From PALSA-270 sp963770245 (GTDB taxonomy: Bacteria > Acidobacteriota > Terriglobia > Terriglobales > Acidobacteriaceae), in contig CAVYOX010000013.1 in the NCBI GenBank assembly GCA_963770245.1, positions 248,001 through 312,000 of the forward strand: 64,000 nt of DNA. The letters run 5' to 3'. Made by a program: the position numbers and the translations under genes. A model generated the notes under the pieces. It made no database searches, was not told the DNA's origin, and was given only the letters and a program-made list of their open reading frames with translations. Positions within the stretch are counted from its first letter, which is position 1. Each line of letters opens with the position of its first letter. This document shows, piece by piece, positions 52,401-60,264 of the stretch.

Positions 52401-53510
52401 TCAGGTCCAGCGGAACAAACGCAGGGCCAGCACGAAAGAAATTCCACCCCAGAGGGCGAGGATTAGCAAGCGTCCGGATTGGGATGCCAGCGGAGCTCCT
52501 TGCAGAATGGTGTCACGCAGCGCATCGTTGAGCGCAGTGAGAGGCAGCGCCTTGATAAAGGGCTGGGTGATGGCGGGAAAACGCGCATAGGAAAAGAAGA
52601 CACCGGAAAAAATCCACATCGGCATCATCACCAGGTTGATGAGGCCGCTAACGCTTTCGATCTTTTGCGCGCGGCTGGCGGTGAGCAGCCCGACTCCGCC
52701 GAAAGCGATGGCGCCGATAGCGCCGATCAGCACGATGGTCCAGAGCGATCCGAGTACCCGCATGTGGAATACGAGCACGCCGAAGCCGAGCAGCAACGCG
52801 ACCTCAATCAGCATGAGCACCAGGCGGCTGCTGGTCAGGGCGAGCAGGAAATCGCTGCGCCGCATGGGAGTGCCGACGAAACGCTTCAGTAACTTGCGCT
52901 GGCGCATGTCGACCAGAGCGAAGCCGATGCCCCACATGGCGGCGTTCATCAAGTTCATGCCAAGCAGGCCGGGAATAAGGAAATCGATGTAGCGGGACCC
53001 GGGTTCGGTGGAAGCGACGGCAGAAGTGGGCACCGGGTCTTTGCGACCGGCCGCGCTCTGGAGAGCGTCATCCACCTCAATGCGGGAGAGCACGCTTTCG
53101 GGCCGGGCGGGGTCGTAACGATATTGAATTTTTCCTCCCGCGTCGGCCTCGACCACAAGATCATATTTGCCCAGGCGAAAATCCTGCAGGGCTTGGGCCT
53201 CGTCAACGATGACCGTGCGAATGGAGTTGTGCTGGGGCGCTCGCTCAATCAGAGCCAGGGTGTCGGCGGCGCCGGGACCGGCCACGATGACGATCGAAGT
53301 TACGTCGGCAGGCTTGTTCCGGAAAGCGATGCCCAGGCCAAGAGCCAGCAACAGAGGAAAGACGAAGACCCAGAAAATGACTTCGGGCTCGCGCTTGAGT
53401 TCCTTCATGCGCGCCACTAGCAGGTGGGTGTAGCCCGACCAGCGACCGCTTCGGGGCGGGGCAGCGTGTGGTTTCAACTCGGTAGGCGGAGTTTGCTGGG
53501 CGATGGCCAT
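52401..53510 (-). CDS. ABC-2 type transporter permease
   Basis: 369 residues. One span near residue 45 (VIFWVFVFPLLLALGLGIAF), a periplasmic domain of about 130 residues (VDEAQALQDFRLGKYDLVVE, GRKDPVPTSAVASTEPG), then five clustered spans including DFLIPGLLGMNLMNAAMWGI and GGVGLLTASRAQKIESVSGL. This is the ABC2_membrane_3/YhhJ-like layout of exporters for drugs, lipids or Na+. It lies 46 bp downstream of the ATPase gene, and the pair forms one transporter. Substrate unknown. Confidence 0.87.
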   Translation of the reverse strand: MAIAQQTPPTELKPHAAPPRSGRWSGYTHLLVARMKELKREPEVIFWVFVFPLLLALGLGIAFRNKPADVTSIVIVAGPGAADTLALIERAPQHNSIRTVIVDEAQALQDFRLGKYDLVVEADAGGKIQYRYDPARPESVLSRIEVDDALQSAAGRKDPVPTSAVASTEPGSRYIDFLIPGLLGMNLMNAAMWGIGFALVDMRQRKLLKRFVGTPMRRSDFLLALTSSRLVLMLIEVALLLGFGVLVFHMRVLGSLWTIVLIGAIGAIAFGGVGLLTASRAQKIESVSGLINLVMMPMWIFSGVFFSYARFPAITQPFIKALPLTALNDALRDTILQGAPLASQSGRLLILALWGGISFVLALRLFRWT

Positions 53511-53556
53511 GATCAGTCCGTTCTCGGTTCACGGGTTGCAGTTTCCGGTTTGAGGT

Positions 53557-54489
53557 TCACTCCTCCCGCAGGTGGCGGCCGGTCAGGCGGACGAAGACGT
53601 CCTCGAGACTGGCCTGGCGCGTGGTCAAGTGCAGGAGGGCGGAGCCTTGGTTGCGTACCGCGTCGAGCAGAGCTGGAATGGTTAGATGCGGTTCGCGGAC
53701 GCTCAGCGCGACTAGGCCCTCGGCATGGCGTACCGACTCCACGCCGGGCAAAGCGCGCCAGGTATCAAGAGCGGCCCCGTTCGAGTTGGCGCTGGTCTCG
53801 AATTCAACCACGTGGTGGCCGCCAAGCCGCTCGATCAAATCGGCCGGCGTGCCCTCGGCGATGACCTGGCCGTGGTCGATGACGGCCAGCCGGTCGCAGA
53901 GACGCTCGGCTTCGTCCATGTAGTGGGTCGTGAGCAATACGGTGCCGCCGGCTTTTTGAAAAACACGAATGATGTCCCAAAGCTGGCGGCGGCTTTGTGG
54001 GTCGAGACCGGTCGTCGGCTCATCGAGAAAAAGAATCTTGGGGTTCCCCACCAAGGCCGTGGCGACCGCCAGACGCTGTCGCTGGCCTCCCGAGAGCTTC
54101 CCCACCCAGGCATCGGCCTTCTCGGACAGTTGCAGGTCTTCGAGGACATCATCGGAGGACCGTGGCTCCCGGTAGAAGCTCGCGAACAGCTCAATGGTTT
54201 CGCGGACCGTGAGCTTGTCCGAAAGGCGCGTTTCCTGCAGGGAGATGCCCAGCCATTCGCGCAGCTCACGCTGGTTTTTCTGCCAGGTGTGGCCGAAAAT
54301 CGTGACCTGGCCGGAGGTGGGTTCGAGCAGGCCTTCGAGGATTTCAATGGTGGTTGTCTTCCCTGCCCCGTTCGGACCGAGCAAACCGAAACACTCGCCG
54401 GCAACGATTTCCAAGTTCAAGCCGCGGACGGCTTCAACCTTTCCGTCGTAGGTCTTGCGCAAGTCGCGGCATTCGATGGCAGCAGGCAC
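53557..54489 (-). CDS. ABC transporter ATP-binding protein
   Basis: 310 residues. Walker A GPNGAGKTTT (38-47), Q-loop in LGISLQETRLSDKL, signature LSGGQRQRLA (132-141), Walker B KILFLDEPTTGLDP and the switch histidine in LLTTHYMDEAERL are all intact. The extra C-terminal 90 residues (VEFETSANSNGAALDTWRAL and QASLEDVFVRLTGRHLREE) are of the DrrA/NatA type, consistent with an exporter of hydrophobic compounds. It works with the following permease gene. ATG at 54489. Confidence 0.92.
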   Translation of the reverse strand: MPAAIECRDLRKTYDGKVEAVRGLNLEIVAGECFGLLGPNGAGKTTTIEILEGLLEPTSGQVTIFGHTWQKNQRELREWLGISLQETRLSDKLTVRETIELFASFYREPRSSDDVLEDLQLSEKADAWVGKLSGGQRQRLAVATALVGNPKILFLDEPTTGLDPQSRRQLWDIIRVFQKAGGTVLLTTHYMDEAERLCDRLAVIDHGQVIAEGTPADLIERLGGHHVVEFETSANSNGAALDTWRALPGVESVRHAEGLVALSVREPHLTIPALLDAVRNQGSALLHLTTRQASLEDVFVRLTGRHLREE

Positions 54490-54630
54490 CTGAGGATTCT
54501 AGCGGAGAGGATGGTCCGGCGTCTGCATCCGTTTGGGGGGAATTTTCGTTCTCCGGAGGTTTCATTTAGAATGGCACGCGGTTCCAGGTAGCGCCCTCCA
54601 TGCCAGTGTTTCCGCGCGGCTTCACTTGAC

Positions 54631-54650
54631 GGCGTTTTCGCTAAAACGCC
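54631..54650. other. Perfect hairpin in the leader of the transglutaminase gene
   Basis: GGCGTTTT-CGCT-AAAACGCC has a perfect 8-bp stem with a 4-nt loop, about 80 bp before the ATG at 54730. It lies between the divergent ABC ATPase and transglutaminase genes. It has no U-tract, so it is not a clear terminator; it could be an operator or a leader structure. Confidence 0.5.
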
Positions 54651-54729
54651 CGTGTGTCGTTTCCCATCGACCATTGTTAGTTTTCAGGCAAGCGGTTCTC
54701 CCTACTGCGAGGATCCGAAAGGAAGGCCC

Positions 54730-55722
54730 ATGTTTCGCAAGGCTGGGTTATCTCTATTGTTCTCGATCGTGCTGTTGATGGTTTCCGGATGGGCGCAGGA
54801 GTCGCGGCACTTCACATTTCACTATGGCTTTACGGTGAAGAACATTCCCGCGGGAGAGCGGGTGCGGGTTTGGATTCCGCAGGCCCACTCGGATCAGTTT
54901 CAGGAGGTGAAGGTTCTCTCGGCGAGCGGGGATCTGGCGCTGAAAAAGACACGCGAGTCCAGATACGGGAACGAGATGTACTATGCCGAAGACGCGAAAG
55001 CACGCGCCCAGGAATTGCACTTCGAGGTTGTCTACGACGTGGTGCGTCAAGAGCGGCTGATTCTGGGCCGACAAATACCGCACCTCGAGGACGTGCCCAT
55101 CAGCAGCCGCGAAAAGAAGGAATACTTGGCGCCTGACAAACTCGTGCCGGTGACGGGATTGCCTGCTGAGCTGGCGGGAAAAGTCACCGCCGACATCGGC
55201 ACACCGCTCGATAAGGCGCATGCCATCTACGATTACGTATTCAGCACGATGACCTATGACAAGACGGGCACGGGTTGGGGTCGAGGCGACGTGCTATACG
55301 CCTGCTCCGCTAAGAAGGGCAACTGCACCGACTTCCACTCGCTGTTCATTGCCATGGCGCGGTCACAGGGGATTCCGGCGCGCTTTGAGATCGGGTTTTC
55401 GCTGCCCGCGGATCAGCATGCGGCAGAAATCGCGGGATACCACTGCTGGGCGGACTTTTTTGAGCCGCGGCACGGGTGGGTGCCGGTGGATATCTCCGAA
55501 GCATGGAAGCATCCGGAAAAGCGGGCCTACTTCTTCGGAGCCCATGATGACAACCGGATGCAGTTCACCATGGGGCGGGACCTGCGGCTGAGTCCGCCGC
55601 AGGACGGAGAGCCATTGAACTATTTTGTCTATCCGTATGTGGAGGTCGGAGGGAAGGCCTATCCCAATATCGTGACGGCGTTCTCGTTTGCCGATGTCGA
55701 GGCGCCGGCAGTGGGGGAATAG
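54730..55722 (+). CDS. Secreted transglutaminase-like (papain-fold) protein
   Basis: 330 residues from ATG 54730 (GGAAGG nine bases before). Signal peptide ends near residue 23 (LSLLFSIVLLMVSGWAQE). An N-terminal immunoglobulin-like or beta region (FTFHYGFTVKNIPAGERVRV) precedes a transglutaminase core with the full catalytic triad: C199 in KKGNCTDFHSLF, H238 in GYHCWADF, D254 in VPVDISEAW. Secreted bacterial members act as proteases or amidases on peptides or peptidoglycan, rarely as cross-linkers. It stands alone. Nothing indicates its substrate. Confidence 0.87.
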   Translation: MFRKAGLSLLFSIVLLMVSGWAQESRHFTFHYGFTVKNIPAGERVRVWIPQAHSDQFQEVKVLSASGDLALKKTRESRYGNEMYYAEDAKARAQELHFEVVYDVVRQERLILGRQIPHLEDVPISSREKKEYLAPDKLVPVTGLPAELAGKVTADIGTPLDKAHAIYDYVFSTMTYDKTGTGWGRGDVLYACSAKKGNCTDFHSLFIAMARSQGIPARFEIGFSLPADQHAAEIAGYHCWADFFEPRHGWVPVDISEAWKHPEKRAYFFGAHDDNRMQFTMGRDLRLSPPQDGEPLNYFVYPYVEVGGKAYPNIVTAFSFADVEAPAVGE

Positions 55723-55988
55723 GGGGTCCAGATCTTTTGTGCTAGGGGACTTGCGTAGCGACATTGTGCGCCCAGCGATGCATGCCCAACATAACGCCAG
55801 TTCCGTTTAGCCCCGCCACGGAGAGGTCGCTCTGATCAGACATCCGGTTTCTGGGCACTCAGTAGGCTCGGTTCCCTTTGTCCGTTTCCGGACAGGTGAT
55901 TCCATGAGCGCACACTCCGCGGAGTTCCGTTCTTATGACATTGCTTCCATTTGCGTCCTGAAATGAGCAGCCTGTACGGAATAGGAGT
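55723..55988. other. Intergenic stretch without gene
   Basis: About 270 bp after the transglutaminase gene; no frame or RNA recognised. A small GTCCG-TTTC-CGGAC hairpin lies near 55880. A sigma-54-type promoter follows directly after it. Confidence 0.5.
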
Positions 55989-56005
55989 TTGGCCCGCAGT
56001 TTGCA
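55989..56005 (+). promoter_or_regulatory. Sigma-54-type (-24/-12) promoter
   Basis: TTGGCCCGCAGTTTGCA matches TGGCAC-N5-TTGCA, with GG (55991-55992) and GC (56003-56004) exactly 10 bases apart as RpoN needs. Transcription would begin near 56015, before a REC-phosphatase gene. This makes the earliest ATG (56018) almost leaderless. Confidence 0.55.
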
Positions 56006-56065
56006 ACTCGTTAACACATGGACGCCTTAGCCATGCGGGAAACGCATCCCGTGACGCCATCCGAG

Positions 56066-57223
56066 ATGGGCCACGTGCTGATTGCCGACGATCAGAAGCA
56101 CATTCTGGACGCCCTACAGATGCTGTTAGGCGGCTGCGGTTTCTCGACGGAAGCAGTCACGCATCCAGCCCACGTGTTGCGGGCCCTGGAGGTAGGACAA
56201 TTCGATGCTGTCTTAATCGACCTCAACTATACCTGCGATATCATCGCGGGAGGAGAAGGGCTGGAACTGGTGTCACAGATTCGATCCATGGATACCCTGC
56301 TTCCCGTGTTGGTGATGACAGCTTGGAGCAGTGTAGACCTAGCGGTCGAAGCTATGAGGCGCGGCGCTTCGGATTTTACCCAGAAACCCTGGGAGAATCA
56401 GGACCTTCTCCAAAAACTGCACAACCAACTGTCGTGGGCGCAGACGCGGAGACGGGCGCAACGGCAGCGCGACGAAGAACTGCAGGAGGCTCGCGAGATT
56501 CAGGATAGCCTGCTGCCCACGACATTGCCCGAAGTAGCAGGCTATGAGGTGGCCGCCACGACACAGCCGTTGCGGTTCGTGGGCGGTGACTACTACAGCG
56601 TCATGCGTATCGGCGATCGACACACTGTGCTTTGCATTGCTGATGTAGCGGGCAAAGGCTTGCCGGCCGCCCTACTGATGTCCAGCTTGCAGGCAGCGCT
56701 ACAACCGCTGATCTCGCAGAGGCTGGCGCCGCGTGAGCTGTGCCACCGGCTAAACCGCATCTTGTGCGATCTAACGCCGGTGGGGAAGTTCATTTCGTTT
56801 TTTTATGCTGTCCTGGACAGCGTAGACAATCGACTGACGTATTGCAACGCTGGGCATAACCCGCCACTGTTAATTCGGGCGGACGGCACATCCACGGAGC
56901 TAAAGGCGGCAGGAGCGGTCTTGGGACCCTTCCCCGATTGGCTCTATGAACAAAGCGAACTGCAGATGAGAAGCGGCGACACATTGCTGCTCTTCACCGA
57001 TGGGTTGGTCGAGGCCTGGAACGCGGACGAGGAATCGTTCGGGGAACACAACCTGATCCGTATCGCTCGCGAAAACCCCACTTCTAGCGCCGAGGAATTG
57101 ATGGGCTTATTGATGCGCGCGGCATCGCAGCACGGCGGCGGACATTTTCAGGATGACGCCAGCCTGATCGTATTGAAGGAAAATGCAGGAGGAATTGTAG
57201 ATCTGGATGGAGGGGTTCAATGA
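56066..57223 (+). CDS. Response regulator fused to PP2C/SpoIIE-type Ser/Thr phosphatase (RsbU-like)
   Basis: 385 residues from the ATG at 56066, which starts exactly at the receiver domain (GHVLIADDQ); in-frame ATGs at 56018 and 56033 are possible, but the promoter just upstream speaks against the first. Receiver: acidic pair in LIADDQ, phospho-acceptor D52 in AVLIDLNY, T85 and K107 (FTQKPW). A linker helix (RRAQRQRDEELQEAREIQDS) joins it to a SpoIIE-type PPM domain with VGGDYY, IADVAGKGLPAALLMS, YCNAGHNPPLL, LFTDGLVEAW and DDASLIVL, all metal-binding acids present. It likely dephosphorylates an anti-sigma antagonist when phosphorylated. Overlaps the permease start (ATGA). Confidence 0.88.
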   Translation: MGHVLIADDQKHILDALQMLLGGCGFSTEAVTHPAHVLRALEVGQFDAVLIDLNYTCDIIAGGEGLELVSQIRSMDTLLPVLVMTAWSSVDLAVEAMRRGASDFTQKPWENQDLLQKLHNQLSWAQTRRRAQRQRDEELQEAREIQDSLLPTTLPEVAGYEVAATTQPLRFVGGDYYSVMRIGDRHTVLCIADVAGKGLPAALLMSSLQAALQPLISQRLAPRELCHRLNRILCDLTPVGKFISFFYAVLDSVDNRLTYCNAGHNPPLLIRADGTSTELKAAGAVLGPFPDWLYEQSELQMRSGDTLLLFTDGLVEAWNADEESFGEHNLIRIARENPTSSAEELMGLLMRAASQHGGGHFQDDASLIVLKENAGGIVDLDGGVQ

Positions 57224-59646
57224 TCAGCTGGTCCCAGGATCTTCGCTATGCCCTCCGCCAGTTGCGCAAGTCTCCGGGATTCACCATCGCCGCGGTTTTG
57301 ACGCTGACCATGGCGATCGGCGCAAACGCCGTCGTTTTCAGTGTTCTGAACGGGCTGATCCTGCGCCCGCTGAACGTGCCTCAGGCCGAGAGCCTCTATC
57401 TAATCGAGCGCGCCAGCGATAAGGGCACGAGCCAATCGTACCCGGACTATCTCGATCTACGCGATCGCAACCACAGCTTTGACGGTGTGGCAGCCTATAG
57501 CCTTACCCAGGTAGCGATGAATACGGGCGAGGGTCCATCCCTTATCTGGGGCATGGAATCAAGCAGCAACTACTTTGACGCATTGCGGATTCAGCCCTAC
57601 CTCGGTCGTTTCTTCAACCCTTCCGATGATCATGGTCCGAGCAGCGCCCCTTATATCGTGCTGAGTTACGCATATTGGCACAGCCATTTTCGCGATGATC
57701 GCAGCGTAGTGGGCCGTACGGTTCAGCTCAACAAGCATCCTTTTACCATCCTCGGCGTAGCGCCGCCCGAGTTTCGCAGTACTGTGCTGTTCGCCTCTCC
57801 TAACTTCTTTGTGCCCATGGTGAGCCATGCGCAGGTGGCTGGGGCAAATGACCTGAACGATCGCGCCAGCCGGTGGGTGTTCATGGTCGTGGGTCATCTA
57901 AAAGTGGGAGTCACTCTGGCCGAGGCAACCGCCGATCTCAACTCGATTGGGTCCTATTTGGAAAAGACTTATCCCAAAGACGAGCGCCAAGCGGGCTTCT
58001 CATTGGCGCGCCCAAACCTCTTGGGCGATCAGTTTGCCCCTGGGGTGCAGGCATTCGTTGCGGGATTGATGCTGCTCGCCGGGTTGGTTCTGCTGGCCGC
58101 ATGCGCCAACCTGGGAAGCCTATTTGCCGCGCGCGCCGCTGACCGTTCGCGGGAAGTTGCTCTGCGGTTCGCTCTCGGAGCGAGCCGCACGCGCATTCTG
58201 CGCGGGCTGTTTACCGAATCCGTGGTGGTTTCGCTGGTCGGAGGCGCCTTCGGACTATGGGCCAGCGTGGTGTTTTTGCGGCGGTTGAGCGAGTGGCAGC
58301 CATTCGGGAATTTCCCCGTGCATACGCCCGTGAACCCGGACGCAAGCGTGTATGGACTAGCGTTGCTGCTGAGCTTGGTCAGCGGATTCCTGTTCGGAGC
58401 GGCCCCAGTAAAGCAGGTGCTGCGTACGGATCCCTATCACGTCATTAAGGCTGGATCAAGCGCCGGGATGCGGGGGCGCATCACTGCCCGAGACGTATTG
58501 CTGACCGTTCAAATCGCGATCTGTGCCGTGCTGGTTACATCTTCGCTAGTTGCTCTGCGGGGGCTAGTGCATGCCATGCATAGCAACTTCGGTTTTGAAC
58601 CGCACAACTCCATGCTGGTAGGCGCCGATCTGCCCCTGGCAGGTTACAGCGGCTATGGAGTCCCCATCATGCAAAAGCGCATGCTCGATGCCATCGCGAC
58701 CATTCCGGGCGTAGAGTCCGTCGGATTAACCGATGCGCTGCTACTCAATGACCAGAACACCTCGAATGTCTTTACCGATCGAACGACAGACCTGCGGTCA
58801 TCGAGTGCCGCCGCCAGCGCCTACATATACCACGTATCCCCTGAATACCTTCACGCCGAGGGCACCACGTTGCGGTCCGGCCGGACTTTCACGTGGCATG
58901 ACGACGAAGACTCGCCGCGCGTCGCGGTGGTGAATGCTGAGTTTGCGGGCAGAATCTTTGGCTCGGTGCAAAACGCGATCGGTGGTTATTACCAGCTGCA
59001 GGATGGAACGCGTATCCAAGTGGTGGGTATTTCGGAAAACGGAAAGTATGGGAGACTTACCGAAGAAGCCAAACCCGCGATGTTTCTCCCGATCCTGCAA
59101 TGGCCCTCCAATTCCGCATGGATGGTGGTGCGCTCGAGCCGCGATCCGCAACAACTCGGCTCGGCCATCCGGAGCACGCTGCACCAACTCGATGCAGGGC
59201 TGCCGGTTGTGATCGAAGCGCGGCTGGACGAAATAGCCGGCGCTCTGTTTCCTCCCCAGGTGGCGACGGTGGCGCTGGGCGTACTAGGTGCGATGGGCGG
59301 GATGCTGTCCATTACTGGCATTTTCGGAATGGCGGCGTACTCGGTCAGTAAGCGCCTGCGGGAGTTGGGGATTCGCGTTGCCCTCGGGGCACAACGTAAG
59401 CAAGTGTTACAGGCGGCGCTTGGACAGGCTTTCAAATTGCTCACGTTGGGTTCGGCAGCAGGATTGTTCCTCGGACTTCTGGCGAGCAGGGTCTTGGCTC
59501 TCGTCGTTTATCAGGCAACTCCGAGCGATCCGCTGGTGTTGGCTGGTGTTGTTTTAGCTATGGCGCTGATGGGGCTGCTAGCCACGTGGATTCCGGCCCG
59601 CCGCGCGCTGTCGGTTGATCCCATGATCCTGCTGCGCGAGGAGTGA
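57220..59646 (+). CDS. ADOP-type MacB-like ABC permease
   Basis: 808 residues, the long single-chain form known as acidobacterial duplicated orphan permease. It begins with QDLRYALRQLRKSPGFTIAA and the first span (VLTLTMAIGANAVVFSVLNG), followed by a MacB periplasmic domain (PDYLDLRDRNHSFDGVAAYS, GRTVQLNKHPFTILGVAP). An FtsX domain of three spans comes next, then a second periplasmic plus FtsX half ending with VALGAQRKQVLQAALGQAF and TWIPARRALSVDPMILLREE. No ATPase gene is adjacent, as usual for ADOPs. The ATG overlaps the phosphatase stop, so signalling and transport are produced together. Substrate unknown. Confidence 0.92.
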   Translation: MISWSQDLRYALRQLRKSPGFTIAAVLTLTMAIGANAVVFSVLNGLILRPLNVPQAESLYLIERASDKGTSQSYPDYLDLRDRNHSFDGVAAYSLTQVAMNTGEGPSLIWGMESSSNYFDALRIQPYLGRFFNPSDDHGPSSAPYIVLSYAYWHSHFRDDRSVVGRTVQLNKHPFTILGVAPPEFRSTVLFASPNFFVPMVSHAQVAGANDLNDRASRWVFMVVGHLKVGVTLAEATADLNSIGSYLEKTYPKDERQAGFSLARPNLLGDQFAPGVQAFVAGLMLLAGLVLLAACANLGSLFAARAADRSREVALRFALGASRTRILRGLFTESVVVSLVGGAFGLWASVVFLRRLSEWQPFGNFPVHTPVNPDASVYGLALLLSLVSGFLFGAAPVKQVLRTDPYHVIKAGSSAGMRGRITARDVLLTVQIAICAVLVTSSLVALRGLVHAMHSNFGFEPHNSMLVGADLPLAGYSGYGVPIMQKRMLDAIATIPGVESVGLTDALLLNDQNTSNVFTDRTTDLRSSSAAASAYIYHVSPEYLHAEGTTLRSGRTFTWHDDEDSPRVAVVNAEFAGRIFGSVQNAIGGYYQLQDGTRIQVVGISENGKYGRLTEEAKPAMFLPILQWPSNSAWMVVRSSRDPQQLGSAIRSTLHQLDAGLPVVIEARLDEIAGALFPPQVATVALGVLGAMGGMLSITGIFGMAAYSVSKRLRELGIRVALGAQRKQVLQAALGQAFKLLTLGSAAGLFLGLLASRVLALVVYQATPSDPLVLAGVVLAMALMGLLATWIPARRALSVDPMILLREE

Positions 59647-59775
59647 ACCAGCGTGGCACTGGCGGGAATAGGTTCGTCGCTTCGCAAGATGAAAGCCGTT
59701 CATCTCACCTGCATTTCAGCCGGTATCCTTCCGTGTAGCCGACAACAAGTGACAACACTCGGAGGCTAGACAGGT

Positions 59776-60133
59776 CGTGGGTTACTATTCCCTCGCGGTA
59801 GGAGCTGTGTCCCACTTCGAAGCGTCGAACCGCCCGGCCGCGTCAAGCGCAATATGCCCGACCCTGTGCCGATAATGGTGATCGGCCGGCTTGCCGTCCA
59901 TCAGTCTTGTCAGCGCCGGGATATCGGGCCGGGCCTGCTGAGGGACGCCGTGTTGCGGACTTTGCAGGCAACCGACATTGCCATCCGGGCAGTCCTGGTG
60001 CATGCGATTTCAGAGCGCGCAAAACACTTTTACCAGAAATGGGGATTTATACCGTCGCCCGCGGCCCCCAATGACACTGATGATTACCCTAACGGAGGTG
60101 GCGAAGGCGCTCGCGCAGACGACCGGGCAATAG
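59776..60133 (+). pseudogene. Decayed GNAT toxin-like acetyltransferase (TacT type)
   Basis: Three frames of one protein: GYYSLAVGAVSHFE (59779 on), then VKRNMPDPVPIMVIGRLAVH, followed by LLRDAVLRTLQATDIAIRAV with HAISERAKHFYQKWGFIPSP, and after a further shift near 60070 MTLMITLTEVAKALAQTTGQ ending in TAG 60131-60133. The MPDP-xPVMVxGRLAV and FYxxxGFxPSP signatures are those of GNAT toxins of TacT/AtaT type. Two frameshifts, a missing N-terminus and no DUF1778 antitoxin gene make it a relic. The rest of 59647-60264 shows nothing else. Confidence 0.6.
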
Positions 60134-60264
60134 ACCCTTGCCATTCGTTTGCCGGTTCTTTCCTCGTTCCGGTCTTTTGCCTTGCAAATCTTCGCGGCGA
60201 AACCTACGCAGCGACGGCTACTGTTCGATGAAAACGGATTCCGCTGAGCAGGAAGGTACGCTAA

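Noticed and set aside
54571..54590. Sigma-54 promoter at TGGCACGCGGTTCCAGG
   Set aside because: The -24 part is perfect but the -12 part lacks the GC at the required distance.
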